DNA of 64,000 bases from Deltaproteobacteria bacterium. Lineage in GTDB: Bacteria > Myxococcota_A > UBA9160 > UBA4427. The position numbers and the translations under genes are program-made. Where the stretch lies: assembly GCA_029261855.1 (NCBI GenBank), contig JAJDAN010000013.1:1-64000 (forward strand), read 5' to 3'. Shown here one piece after another: positions 49,248 to 56,471 of the stretch (position 1 is its first letter; the number at the start of each line of letters is the position of its first letter). The notes beneath the pieces are model-generated. The model worked only from the letters and a program-made list of their open reading frames with translations, did no database searches and had not been told where the DNA came from.

Positions 49248-50057
49248 CTAGAGCAGCAGCCCCGGGCGTTCTTCCATGAAGACCTGGCCCGTGTAGCCGT
49301 AGTCGACGAAGAAGTTGACCCCGCTCACGAAGCGCGCCGCCTCGCTGTTCAGCAGGATCAACGGCTCCGCCATCTCTTCCGCCGTGGCGTTGCGGCCAAC
49401 GGGCGCCTGGAAGTGCTCGTCCATGAACTCCTGGGGAGCTGCCTCGTAGAAGGCCGGCATCATCGGTGTGTCCGTCGGGGCCGGGCTCAGGCAGTTCATG
49501 CGGATCTTCCCGGGCGCGAGCTGGCCGGCGCGGGTCAGCGTGTAGCCGATGATCATCGCCTTCGAGAAGAGGTAGCCGTTGGCCACGTCGGGGTTCGCCT
49601 CGCACCAGTCGCGCGCGGCCGAGAAGTCGTCGATGGCCAGCAGCTCTTTCACCTTCGCGAGATTCTTCTGGTAGCCCATGCCGGCGACGGAGGTGATGCT
49701 CGCGATCGCGCCGCCTTCGGGAATGCGCGGGATCAGGGCCTCGGTGAGGTGCTTCAGGCCGACGTAGTTGACGACCATCGTGTCGAGGGCGCTGAAGCGC
49801 GGCGCTCCGGGGATGCCCGCGCAGTTGAAGAGCCGATCGATCTTCCCCGGCAGCTTGGACACGACTTCGTCGATGGACGACTGCTGCAGCAGGTCGAGGT
49901 GGAGGGACTCCTTGACCGGGAGGTTCACGTCCTGGACGTCGAGGCCGATGACCTCGGCGCCGAGTTCGACGAGGGTGCGCGCGCAGGCTTCCCCCATGCC
50001 GGACGCCGCGCCGGTCACGACGCAGACCTTGCCTTCGTATTTCAGGATGTCGATCAC
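49248..50057 (-). CDS. 3-alpha-hydroxysteroid-dehydrogenase-like SDR (first gene of operon)
   Basis: A 269-residue SDR from GTG 50057 with GGAG nine bases upstream. It has VTGAASGMGEACARTLV, GLDVQDVNLPVK, NCAGIPGAPRFSALDTMVVNYVGLKHL, SITSVAGMGYQK with an inserted helical segment before the catalytic GYLFSKAMIIGYTL (Tyr-x3-Lys). The shortened NAD domain and the insertion are like 3-alpha-hydroxysteroid dehydrogenase/carbonyl reductase and coniferyl-alcohol dehydrogenase-type SDRs. It is the promoter-proximal gene of the set reading left to 43417. The 114-base gap to the divergent gene at 50172 probably holds both promoters. Confidence 0.85.
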   Translation of the reverse strand: MIDILKYEGKVCVVTGAASGMGEACARTLVELGAEVIGLDVQDVNLPVKESLHLDLLQQSSIDEVVSKLPGKIDRLFNCAGIPGAPRFSALDTMVVNYVGLKHLTEALIPRIPEGGAIASITSVAGMGYQKNLAKVKELLAIDDFSAARDWCEANPDVANGYLFSKAMIIGYTLTRAGQLAPGKIRMNCLSPAPTDTPMMPAFYEAAPQEFMDEHFQAPVGRNATAEEMAEPLILLNSEAARFVSGVNFFVDYGYTGQVFMEERPGLLL

Positions 50058-50171
50058 GGTGGGGGGCTCCTGGGCTGAGGCTGTGCGAGAGGGAGCCGAA
50101 AGCCTACCGTCTCCCGCCGCTCGCGAGAAGGTGTTGTCTCGCGCAGAACGAGCCCGACCCGAGGAGTCTCC

Positions 50172-50963
50172 GTGAGTGAAGAATGCGTCCTGCAGGACTA
50201 CGACGACGGCGTCCTGCGCATCACCCTGAATCGGCCTCACAAACGCAATGCCTTCCACGACCCGCAGTGGGACGGCCTGCGCGACGCGCTGAACCGGGCC
50301 CGGGCCGACGCTTCGGTGGCCGTCGTCGTCTTGACCGGGGCCGGCGAGGACTTCTCCGCCGGTCAGGACCTGGGCGCCTTCGGGTCGGCGGGCGAACCGC
50401 GCACCGACGGCAACGCCACGGGCTTCTACGGTTGCGTGGACGCCGTCTTCGCCTGCGACAAGCCGATGTTGGCGGCGGTGAAGGGCGTGGCGGTGGGGGG
50501 CGGCGCCACTCTCGCCATCGCCTGCGACATCGTCTACGTCGGTGAGAGCCTGCGGCTACGGCTCCCCTTCGTCAGCCTCGGCCTCGTGCCCGAGATCGCC
50601 AGCAGCTACACGCTGCAGGCGGCCATCGGAAGGCAGCGCGCCGCCGAACTCTTCTACACGGCCGAATGGGTGGATGCGGAGCGCGCCCTCGACGTCGGGC
50701 TGGCGGCGCGGTCCTTTCCGGACGCACAGCTGCTCGATGCCACGATGACCAAGGCGCGGGAGATCGCGCAGTGGCCCGTGAGCGCCCTGCAGGCGACCAA
50801 GCGCACGCTCCAGGTCGCCCACGCCGCCGGCATCCAGGCGGCGCGTCGCGCCGAGGACGACGGCATGGCCCAGCGCGCCGGCTCCCCAGAGAACGTGGAG
50901 GCCGTGACCGCCTTCCTGCAGAAGCGCGCCCCGGACTTCCGGCAGTTCCGCAAGAAGGGCTGA
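50172..50963 (+). CDS. Enoyl-CoA isomerase-like crotonase
   Basis: A 263-residue protein from GTG 50172 (GAGGAG seven bases upstream). The fold motifs are VLTGAGEDFSAGQDL and KGVAVGGGATLAIACDIVYVG. The conserved acid is in SLGLVPEIASS, the position used by delta3-delta2-enoyl-CoA isomerases, while the two hydratase glutamates are replaced by Thr and Phe. It probably shifts a double bond in an unsaturated acyl-CoA. It is divergent from the SDR-led operon and convergent with the CoA transferase at 50979. Confidence 0.88.
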   Translation: MSEECVLQDYDDGVLRITLNRPHKRNAFHDPQWDGLRDALNRARADASVAVVVLTGAGEDFSAGQDLGAFGSAGEPRTDGNATGFYGCVDAVFACDKPMLAAVKGVAVGGGATLAIACDIVYVGESLRLRLPFVSLGLVPEIASSYTLQAAIGRQRAAELFYTAEWVDAERALDVGLAARSFPDAQLLDATMTKAREIAQWPVSALQATKRTLQVAHAAGIQAARRAEDDGMAQRAGSPENVEAVTAFLQKRAPDFRQFRKKG

Positions 50964-50978
50964 AGCCGAACGGTCCCC

Positions 50979-52205
50979 CTACAGGATCGCCTTCTCGGCC
51001 TTGTACCGCTCGATGCGCTCCCACTCGATTCCCATGTCGAGCAGCACCTCTTCCGTGTTCTGGCCGCACTCGGGTGCGCCCCCGAGCTCGTAGGGCTGCT
51101 CGTCGAACTGCACGGGGTTGGCGACGAGCTGTGCGGTGGTGCCGTCGTTGAGCGTCGCTTCGGGGAGGTAGCCGTTGGCGATGACCTGCGGATCGTCGTA
51201 GAGCTCGAGGGGATGTTGGACGGGCGCCCACACGCCGTCCGTGGTGGCGAGCGCCTGCTTCCAGTCTTCGAGGCTGCGGCTGCGGAAGATCTCGTCGAGT
51301 ACCGCCACGCACTCCGCGCCGTTCTCCTTCCGCTTGTCTGCGGTGGCGAAGCGAGGGTCATCGATCAGGTCGTCGCGCTCGAGGTGCCGGCAGAGGTCCG
51401 GCCAGTTGCGGTCCGACTGCAGCATGATCAGCATGATCCAGCGGTCGTCCTTCGTCGGGTACGCGTTGACGATGGGGTTGGGCACTCGGCTGCGGTCCAT
51501 CTTGGGCATCCCGCCTTTGAGCCCCAGGGACTCGAGGGCCTTGGCCATGGTGAGGTCGGCGGAGATGTTCCACATCGCCACGGCCAGTAGGGAGATGTCG
51601 ATGACCGAGGGCTCTCCCGTGCGCTCCCGTTTGAACAAGGCGCTGGCGATGCCGCCGGCAATGGTCATGCCGCCGATGCTGTCGCCGAAGGCCGGCCGCT
51701 GACTCACCGGCGGTCCGTCGTGTCCTGCGCCGGTGATGGCCGACGCGATGCCGCCGCGCGCCCAGTACGACGCGCCGTCGTAGCCGCCGCGCCGGGCGTC
51801 GGGACCGCGCACGCCCTGGCCGCTGCCCCGGGCGTAGATGATCTTGGGGTTGACCTTACGGATGTCGTCGACGTCGATCTTCAGGTTCTCGCGGGCGTCG
51901 GGCAGGAAGCTCGTGAGGAAGACGTCGGACTGACGCGCCAGGTCGTAGATCAGCTCGCGTCCGCCGTCGGTCTTGATGTCGATTCCGACGCTCTTCTTGC
52001 CGCGGTTCGGCTGCTCCCACATGAAGTTGAAACCACCGACGGGCAGCAGGCCCGACGTGACGAGACCGCGTTGGGGGTCGCCGACTTCGGGGTGCTCGAC
52101 CTTGATGACCTCGGCGCCCCAGTCCGAGAGCAGCGCGCCGGCGCTGGGCACGAACCACCACTGGGCGACTTCGAGGATGCGGATGCCTTCGAGGGGCTTG
52201 CTCAT
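50979..52205 (-). CDS. CaiB/BaiF family CoA transferase (class III)
   Basis: A 408-residue class III CoA transferase: LEGIRILEVAQWWFVPSAGALLSDWGAEVIKVEHP, RGKKSVGIDIKTDGGRELI, and the catalytic Asp in EPSVIDISLLAVAMWNI. The RGSGQGVRGPDARRGGYDGASYWARGG segment is typical of the formyl-CoA- and bile-acid-CoA-type enzymes. It moves CoA between acids without ATP. It heads a minus-strand run with the APH-fold kinase and sulfotransferase upstream (gaps of 47 and 38 bases). Partner acids cannot be read from sequence. Confidence 0.92.
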   Translation of the reverse strand: MSKPLEGIRILEVAQWWFVPSAGALLSDWGAEVIKVEHPEVGDPQRGLVTSGLLPVGGFNFMWEQPNRGKKSVGIDIKTDGGRELIYDLARQSDVFLTSFLPDARENLKIDVDDIRKVNPKIIYARGSGQGVRGPDARRGGYDGASYWARGGIASAITGAGHDGPPVSQRPAFGDSIGGMTIAGGIASALFKRERTGEPSVIDISLLAVAMWNISADLTMAKALESLGLKGGMPKMDRSRVPNPIVNAYPTKDDRWIMLIMLQSDRNWPDLCRHLERDDLIDDPRFATADKRKENGAECVAVLDEIFRSRSLEDWKQALATTDGVWAPVQHPLELYDDPQVIANGYLPEATLNDGTTAQLVANPVQFDEQPYELGGAPECGQNTEEVLLDMGIEWERIERYKAEKAIL

Positions 52206-52252
52206 GGGGTCTCCGGTTCGCTGCGAGTTCGGTCCGGCGGGGTCGGATCGGT

Positions 52253-53332
52253 CTAGGTCAGCAGGGCCTCGGCGTCGAGATCCGTCGCGTGGGCGACGTG
52301 CCGCGTCGCCATGACCATGAACATGTCATCGCCGCGCTCGGTCTGTTCGACGATCATGGAAGCGACGACTGCCATGACGATGCCCCCGAAGCTGGCGCGC
52401 CGGTACTCGCGGAAGCAGCGGTCCCAGTCGTATCCCGAGACCCCCGCCGCGCACAGCTGCTCGTGGTAGTCGCGCAACAACGCTTCTTCGTGCTTGCGTC
52501 GCTCGTCGGGCAGCAGGCCTGCGCCCACGAAGTAGGCGACGTCCGACGGGCCCGCGCCGAGGCCGAGGGTCTGCCAGTCGACCACCGCCAAGGGATAGCC
52601 GCCTTCGGGGGTGCCGTAGAGCATGTTGTCGAGACGGAAGTCACCGTGCACGAGTGTGAGTGGACTGTCGCCGTCCAGTAGCCAGCGCGACAGTCGCGGT
52701 CCGACACGCTCGATGAGACCCAGCTCGTCCTCGGACAACCGAGCCTGGTAGCGCTCGGCGAAGCCCGGGAAGAGCGCCTGGTACAGCGCCTGGAGGATCG
52801 TCGCGGACTCTTGACTCGGCCCGCGCAGGAAGTCGAAGTTGGCGAGGTCGGGATCGCCCCAGCGTGGGGCGTGCAGGCGCGCGGCCTCGGTCAGCGCCAG
52901 TGCTGCGGCGTCCGGGCCGCAGCCCGCGAGCTGGTCCCCCTGGATCGCCGGCGTGAGGTCCTCGAGGATCATCACGAAGTCGCCGGTGGCGGGCTCCACA
53001 TCGGCGAAGTAGCAGCGGGGCGTCCGGATCTCGACGGTGCTCGCGAGTTCCCGGTAGAAGCGCACTTCCTTCTCGTAGGCACCCTGTGCTGTCCCCGTCG
53101 CTCGGCTCTTGGGATCGTCAGAGGGGAACTTGCCCACCACGCTTCGGGGCGCGTCTCCGGGGTCGCCTTCCCAGCGCAGATCGAAACGGACGTTGCGTCC
53201 CATCTGGCCGGTGCCGACGCCCCGGCGTTCGATGCCCGCCACGCGTGCGTCGGTCGCCACGCCCGCGGCGTGGAAGACGTCCGTCAACCACTGGGCGTCG
53301 ATCTGCTGGGGGGCTGAGACGAGGCGGGGCAC
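52253..53332 (-). CDS. APH-fold phosphotransferase (EcKinase/acad10-like)
   Basis: A 359-residue kinase-like protein. The catalytic loop is LTLVHGDFRLDNMLYG and the metal-binding motif is LAVVDWQTLGLGAGPSDVAYF; FVMILEDL in the hinge and a Lys-bearing SVVGKFPSDDP N-lobe strand are present. This subgroup often lies beside acyl-CoA metabolism genes and may phosphorylate a hydroxy-acyl or sterol-like hydroxyl. It is between the sulfotransferase and CoA transferase genes on the same strand. Confidence 0.87.
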   Translation of the reverse strand: MPRLVSAPQQIDAQWLTDVFHAAGVATDARVAGIERRGVGTGQMGRNVRFDLRWEGDPGDAPRSVVGKFPSDDPKSRATGTAQGAYEKEVRFYRELASTVEIRTPRCYFADVEPATGDFVMILEDLTPAIQGDQLAGCGPDAAALALTEAARLHAPRWGDPDLANFDFLRGPSQESATILQALYQALFPGFAERYQARLSEDELGLIERVGPRLSRWLLDGDSPLTLVHGDFRLDNMLYGTPEGGYPLAVVDWQTLGLGAGPSDVAYFVGAGLLPDERRKHEEALLRDYHEQLCAAGVSGYDWDRCFREYRRASFGGIVMAVVASMIVEQTERGDDMFMVMATRHVAHATDLDAEALLT

Positions 53333-53370
53333 CGCCAGAGCTTACCCCCGATTCCGGTCTCCGGTTCGGG

Positions 53371-54174
53371 CTACAACCGGAGGCGACTGGCGGCGGCTTC
53401 GATCCGACGGGCGTCCTCGTCGGGGAGATAGTCGACCCAGCCGCCGACCTGCCCGCGGCGCACCTTGAACGATTCCGGGTCGCTGGGGTCGCCGGGCCTC
53501 AGGAGCCGTCGGTCGAAGCGGTTCTCGCTCTCCATGTTCTTCATGTTGTCGAAAGAGGCGAACTCGACACTCTCGGCGATGCGCGCCTCGTCCGGGTCCT
53601 GGAAGCCCAGGTGCGTGAGTACCGCACGCAGGGATTCACACGGGTCCTTGCGCGCCTCCTCGTAGCTCCAGACGAGACAGCGGCCGCTGTCTCGCCACTC
53701 GGCGAGCCACAGATTCAGCACGTCGACACTTCTCGCCGCACCGAAGCGCGGGTCCCCGATCATGTCCGTGAGTGTCCCGTCGTAGCGTGCCCCGGACCGG
53801 AAGCCCCGGCGCGTCAGCTGGAGGTGCAGCGAGACCATCACGTCGCGCAGGTCGCGCACCGCCAGGATGATCCGTGCGGTGCGCCGGGGTCGCGGCGGGA
53901 TCAGGTACTTGCCCCGAACCCGGTCGACCCAGCGGGGCGCCGTCAGGTGCTCCCAGAGGTCGTGGCTGCAATGGACCAACGGGAGGTGACGAGGCTCGTC
54001 GTCGCCGGGGTCGATGGCGAACGGGATCCCGGCCTGGGCGCACAGGTAGTGGCGCAGGGAGAAGCGCAGCCAGGTGCGACCGCTCTTGGGGATCGACACC
54101 AGAAAGGCGTCGGCGTTCGCATAGCGTCGCCGGGCGTTGCGGGCCCAGTTGCGCCGAAAGACGTGTAGTGACAA
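53371..54174 (-). CDS. Sulfotransferase
   Basis: A 267-residue PAPS-dependent sulfotransferase. The 5'-phosphosulfate loop is VSIPKSGRTWLRF near the N-terminus, and the 3'-phosphate-binding segment is ILAVRDLRDVMVSLHLQLTR. Downstream, LVWSYEEARKDPCESLRAVLTHLGF and VRRGQVGGWVDYLP are the conserved C-terminal helix and RKGxxGdW-type loop. It would sulfate a hydroxyl group on a small molecule or glycan. It lies upstream of the APH-fold kinase gene. Confidence 0.9.
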   Translation of the reverse strand: MSLHVFRRNWARNARRRYANADAFLVSIPKSGRTWLRFSLRHYLCAQAGIPFAIDPGDDEPRHLPLVHCSHDLWEHLTAPRWVDRVRGKYLIPPRPRRTARIILAVRDLRDVMVSLHLQLTRRGFRSGARYDGTLTDMIGDPRFGAARSVDVLNLWLAEWRDSGRCLVWSYEEARKDPCESLRAVLTHLGFQDPDEARIAESVEFASFDNMKNMESENRFDRRLLRPGDPSDPESFKVRRGQVGGWVDYLPDEDARRIEAAASRLRL

Positions 54175-54267
54175 GGGTTTGTGGCTCCACGGCCTGCTCG
54201 GTACCGCTATCGACGCCGCTTCTGCCCTGCTTGAGGAGGCCCTGCCGTCGTTGCGTCTCGCGCCGCC

Positions 54268-54762
54268 TCAGGCCCGGGTGTCGTGTCGGCGGGTCCAGCG
54301 GCGGTGCAGGAGCACACCGGTCAGCAGCAACGCCGGCTTGATGAAGTCGCCGTAGAGCACCGGGCCGGTGTTGTTCGGTGAGTCGTTGCCGTGCGCCGCC
54401 CAGTCGACCACGTGGGTGATGCCGGCTCCGACCAGGAAGATCCCCCAGCCGATGCTGGTCGCCAGCCAGAAGTCGCCGCGGAAACGAAGGCAGAGCAGGC
54501 CGAGGGTTCCGAACGCGAGGTTGGTGAACGCCACCTCGGTCTGGAAGGGGTTGCCTGCCGGCCAGCCGATCTGCTGTGCGACGTCGTCGGCGACGAGGGT
54601 GTGGCCGACGAAGCCGAACAGGCCGCTGAAGCCGACGAGCACCGCGAAGTAGTAGAGCAACGCCAGCTCGAGTCCGCGCGCGCGCGAGCGCGGCCGGGCG
54701 ATCCAGACCCCGGGGACCGCGAAGCCGATCAGCGCAAGCGCGATGAAGACGAGTACGTGCAT
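54268..54762 (-). CDS. DUF6790-like membrane protein
   Basis: A 164-residue protein from ATG 54762 with four to five hydrophobic helices (LVFIALALIGFAVPGVWI; LELALLYYFAVLVGFSGLFGFVGHTL; EVAFTNLAFGTLGLL; LATSIGWGIFLVGAGITHVVDW; FIKPALLLTGVLL). Recognisable conserved bits are FVGHTLVADDVAQQIGWPAGNPFQTEVAF. Function unknown. It starts 25 bases after the TetR stop in the same direction, so it is probably controlled by that regulator. Confidence 0.8.
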   Translation of the reverse strand: MHVLVFIALALIGFAVPGVWIARPRSRARGLELALLYYFAVLVGFSGLFGFVGHTLVADDVAQQIGWPAGNPFQTEVAFTNLAFGTLGLLCLRFRGDFWLATSIGWGIFLVGAGITHVVDWAAHGNDSPNNTGPVLYGDFIKPALLLTGVLLHRRWTRRHDTRA

Positions 54763-54787
54763 GGGGTGCCTCCGGCGGATTGGAACG

Positions 54788-55393
54788 TCACGGGAGGCGA
54801 CTGGCGTCTTCCGCCAGCGCCTCGAGGAATGCGAGCTGTTCCGGGGACGCGGCTCCTTCGCCGAACAGCACGCGGCCGATGGCCATGCCCTGCAGCACGT
54901 CGACGATGACGTCCCAGGTGACGTCGAAGCGCGGGTTCGCGGCGGCGGCCTCGGGGAAGAGCAGGCGGGCGCCGGCCCGGAAGTTCGCGCCATGGGCCGA
55001 CGCGACCGGCGTGAACGCGGACCGCAGCGCAGGGTCCGTGCGCGAGGCGAAGTAGATCTCGAGGGCGGCGTAGGAGCGCGGGTCCTGGAAGGACTCCCAC
55101 CACAGCCGGACCGCGGCCGCCGCGCGCCCGGGGCCGGAGGGCAGCGCAGCGAAGGGCCCGCGGTAGTCCGCCGCGAGGCCTTCGAGCAGGTGGCGGACGG
55201 CATGGGTGAGGAGCTCGATCTTGCTGGGGAAGTGATGGCGCTCGGCGCCCAGGGAAACGCCGGCGCGGCGGGCGACTTCCTCGACGGTGGTGCCCGCATA
55301 CCCCCGCTCGGCGAGGCAGGAGACCGCGGCATCGAGGATGCGTGCGCGGGTGCCGGCGGTGCGCTCGGCCTGGGTTCGGCGGGCGGGGCTCAT
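54788..55393 (-). CDS. TetR/AcrR family transcriptional regulator
   Basis: A 201-residue regulator from ATG 55393. The N-terminal helix-turn-helix is TRARILDAAVSCLAERGYAG followed by TTVEEVARRAGVSLGAERHHFPSKIELLTHAV. The ligand-binding domain is helical and unrecognised. A 28-bp near-perfect palindrome at 55418-55445, 25 bases upstream of the start codon, is the expected autoregulatory operator. The downstream DUF6790 gene is very likely in the same transcript. Confidence 0.93.
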   Translation of the reverse strand: MSPARRTQAERTAGTRARILDAAVSCLAERGYAGTTVEEVARRAGVSLGAERHHFPSKIELLTHAVRHLLEGLAADYRGPFAALPSGPGRAAAAVRLWWESFQDPRSYAALEIYFASRTDPALRSAFTPVASAHGANFRAGARLLFPEAAAANPRFDVTWDVIVDVLQGMAIGRVLFGEGAASPEQLAFLEALAEDASRLP

Positions 55394-55417
55394 CGGGCGG
55401 AGCTTGGGCAAACCAGA

Positions 55418-55445
55418 AACAAAAAACAAGTACTTGTTGTTTGTT
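55418..55445. promoter_or_regulatory. Palindromic operator for the TetR regulator
   Basis: The 28-bp segment is a palindrome at 13 of 14 base pairs, centred on the perfect 14-mer AACAAGTACTTGTT (55425-55438), in a strikingly AT-rich patch of otherwise GC-rich DNA. It lies between the TetR start codon (55393) and the stop codon of the GNAT gene (55477), so it can only serve the tetR-DUF6790 transcript or one running through it. Confidence 0.8.
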
Positions 55446-55476
55446 GGTCTCGCCTGGGAAGGCTGCAGGCCCGTCC

Positions 55477-56355
55477 TCAGTGCCGCGCGAGGGGCGGGAC
55501 CATCCCCCGGGGGTCTTCTCCGGTGTTCTCTCCGTACGGGAACTCGCCCCGCACCATCAGCCAGTCGTCCCGCATGGGCTCGGGGGTGGCCTCGTCCACC
55601 AGGTCCCAGGGCGCGAAGTGGAACCGCACACCCTGCACCGGCTCGGGGATGTGGGCGAGGATCTGATCGAGGCGAGGCAGCTCGGGCGCGATCACATCGA
55701 GCAGCTCCAGGCGCCCGTCGGGACTTCGGGACCACACGCACGACAGATCCATGGCCTCGCAGTAGTACACCTCGCCACCGCCGCCGAGGTTGAATTTGAA
55801 GACGGCCTGCTCGCGGACCACCCCGAGCCGGCGCGATACCGGCGCGCGTCGCATCAGCGCGGAGTCCAGGATCGCGCGGTCTTCCGGACGCGAGAGGTCC
55901 AGACGGCGGAAGCCCGGGCGTCCGCCCGACGAGTCGACGTGTGCCACGAAGCGGAACTCGGGCACCCGGCGGAATCCGAACGGCTCGTAGTATTCCGGAT
56001 TCTCGGTAGACAGCTCGACCGTCGCATAGCGCTCGTCGCAGTGGGCGAGCGCCTCTTCCATCAGTCCGCGATACAGGCCCTTGCGTCGCTCGGCAGCGAG
56101 GGTGCAGACCGCATGAATGCCGCCGACGCGTCGCGTCTCACCGTGGCAGACGAGATCCAGCTCCAGGACCCCGACGTGGGACAGGACCTGGCGGTCCCGC
56201 TCGTGCACGAAGGGCGTCGAGACGTCCTCCCAACGCCACGCCCCGAAGGACGCAGCTCGCCGTCGCATGACCGGCAGGGCGGGGATCCAGGTCTCGAGCA
56301 GGTCGAAGACGCGGTCGCAGAGCGTGGGGTCGTCGGCAAAGTCGCGGCGATACAT
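55477..56355 (-). CDS. GNAT acetyltransferase (Eis-like)
   Basis: About 292 residues from ATG 56355; the frame is open to 56529 but the N-terminal extension looks non-coding. The GNAT core has LELDLVCHGETRRVGGIHAVCTLAAERRKGLYRGLMEEALAHC (acetyl-CoA-binding R/Q-x-x-G-x-G/A variant) and YYEPFGFRRVPEFRF. The C-terminal half (GGEVYYCEAMDLSCVW, VRFHFAPWDLV) resembles the sterol-carrier-like and second domains of Eis proteins. Substrate unknown. It is upstream of the TetR gene on the same strand. Confidence 0.82.
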   Translation of the reverse strand: MYRRDFADDPTLCDRVFDLLETWIPALPVMRRRAASFGAWRWEDVSTPFVHERDRQVLSHVGVLELDLVCHGETRRVGGIHAVCTLAAERRKGLYRGLMEEALAHCDERYATVELSTENPEYYEPFGFRRVPEFRFVAHVDSSGGRPGFRRLDLSRPEDRAILDSALMRRAPVSRRLGVVREQAVFKFNLGGGGEVYYCEAMDLSCVWSRSPDGRLELLDVIAPELPRLDQILAHIPEPVQGVRFHFAPWDLVDEATPEPMRDDWLMVRGEFPYGENTGEDPRGMVPPLARH

Positions 56356-56471
56356 GGGACGGGAGAGATGTTGGAGGAACTGTCGTGAAAGCTGTCTGGT
56401 TCGGGCGGCGTCGGCCCCGAAGCATCCCGTAGAATGCAGGCACCCGCCATCGGATGCCGAACGGAGGTCGC

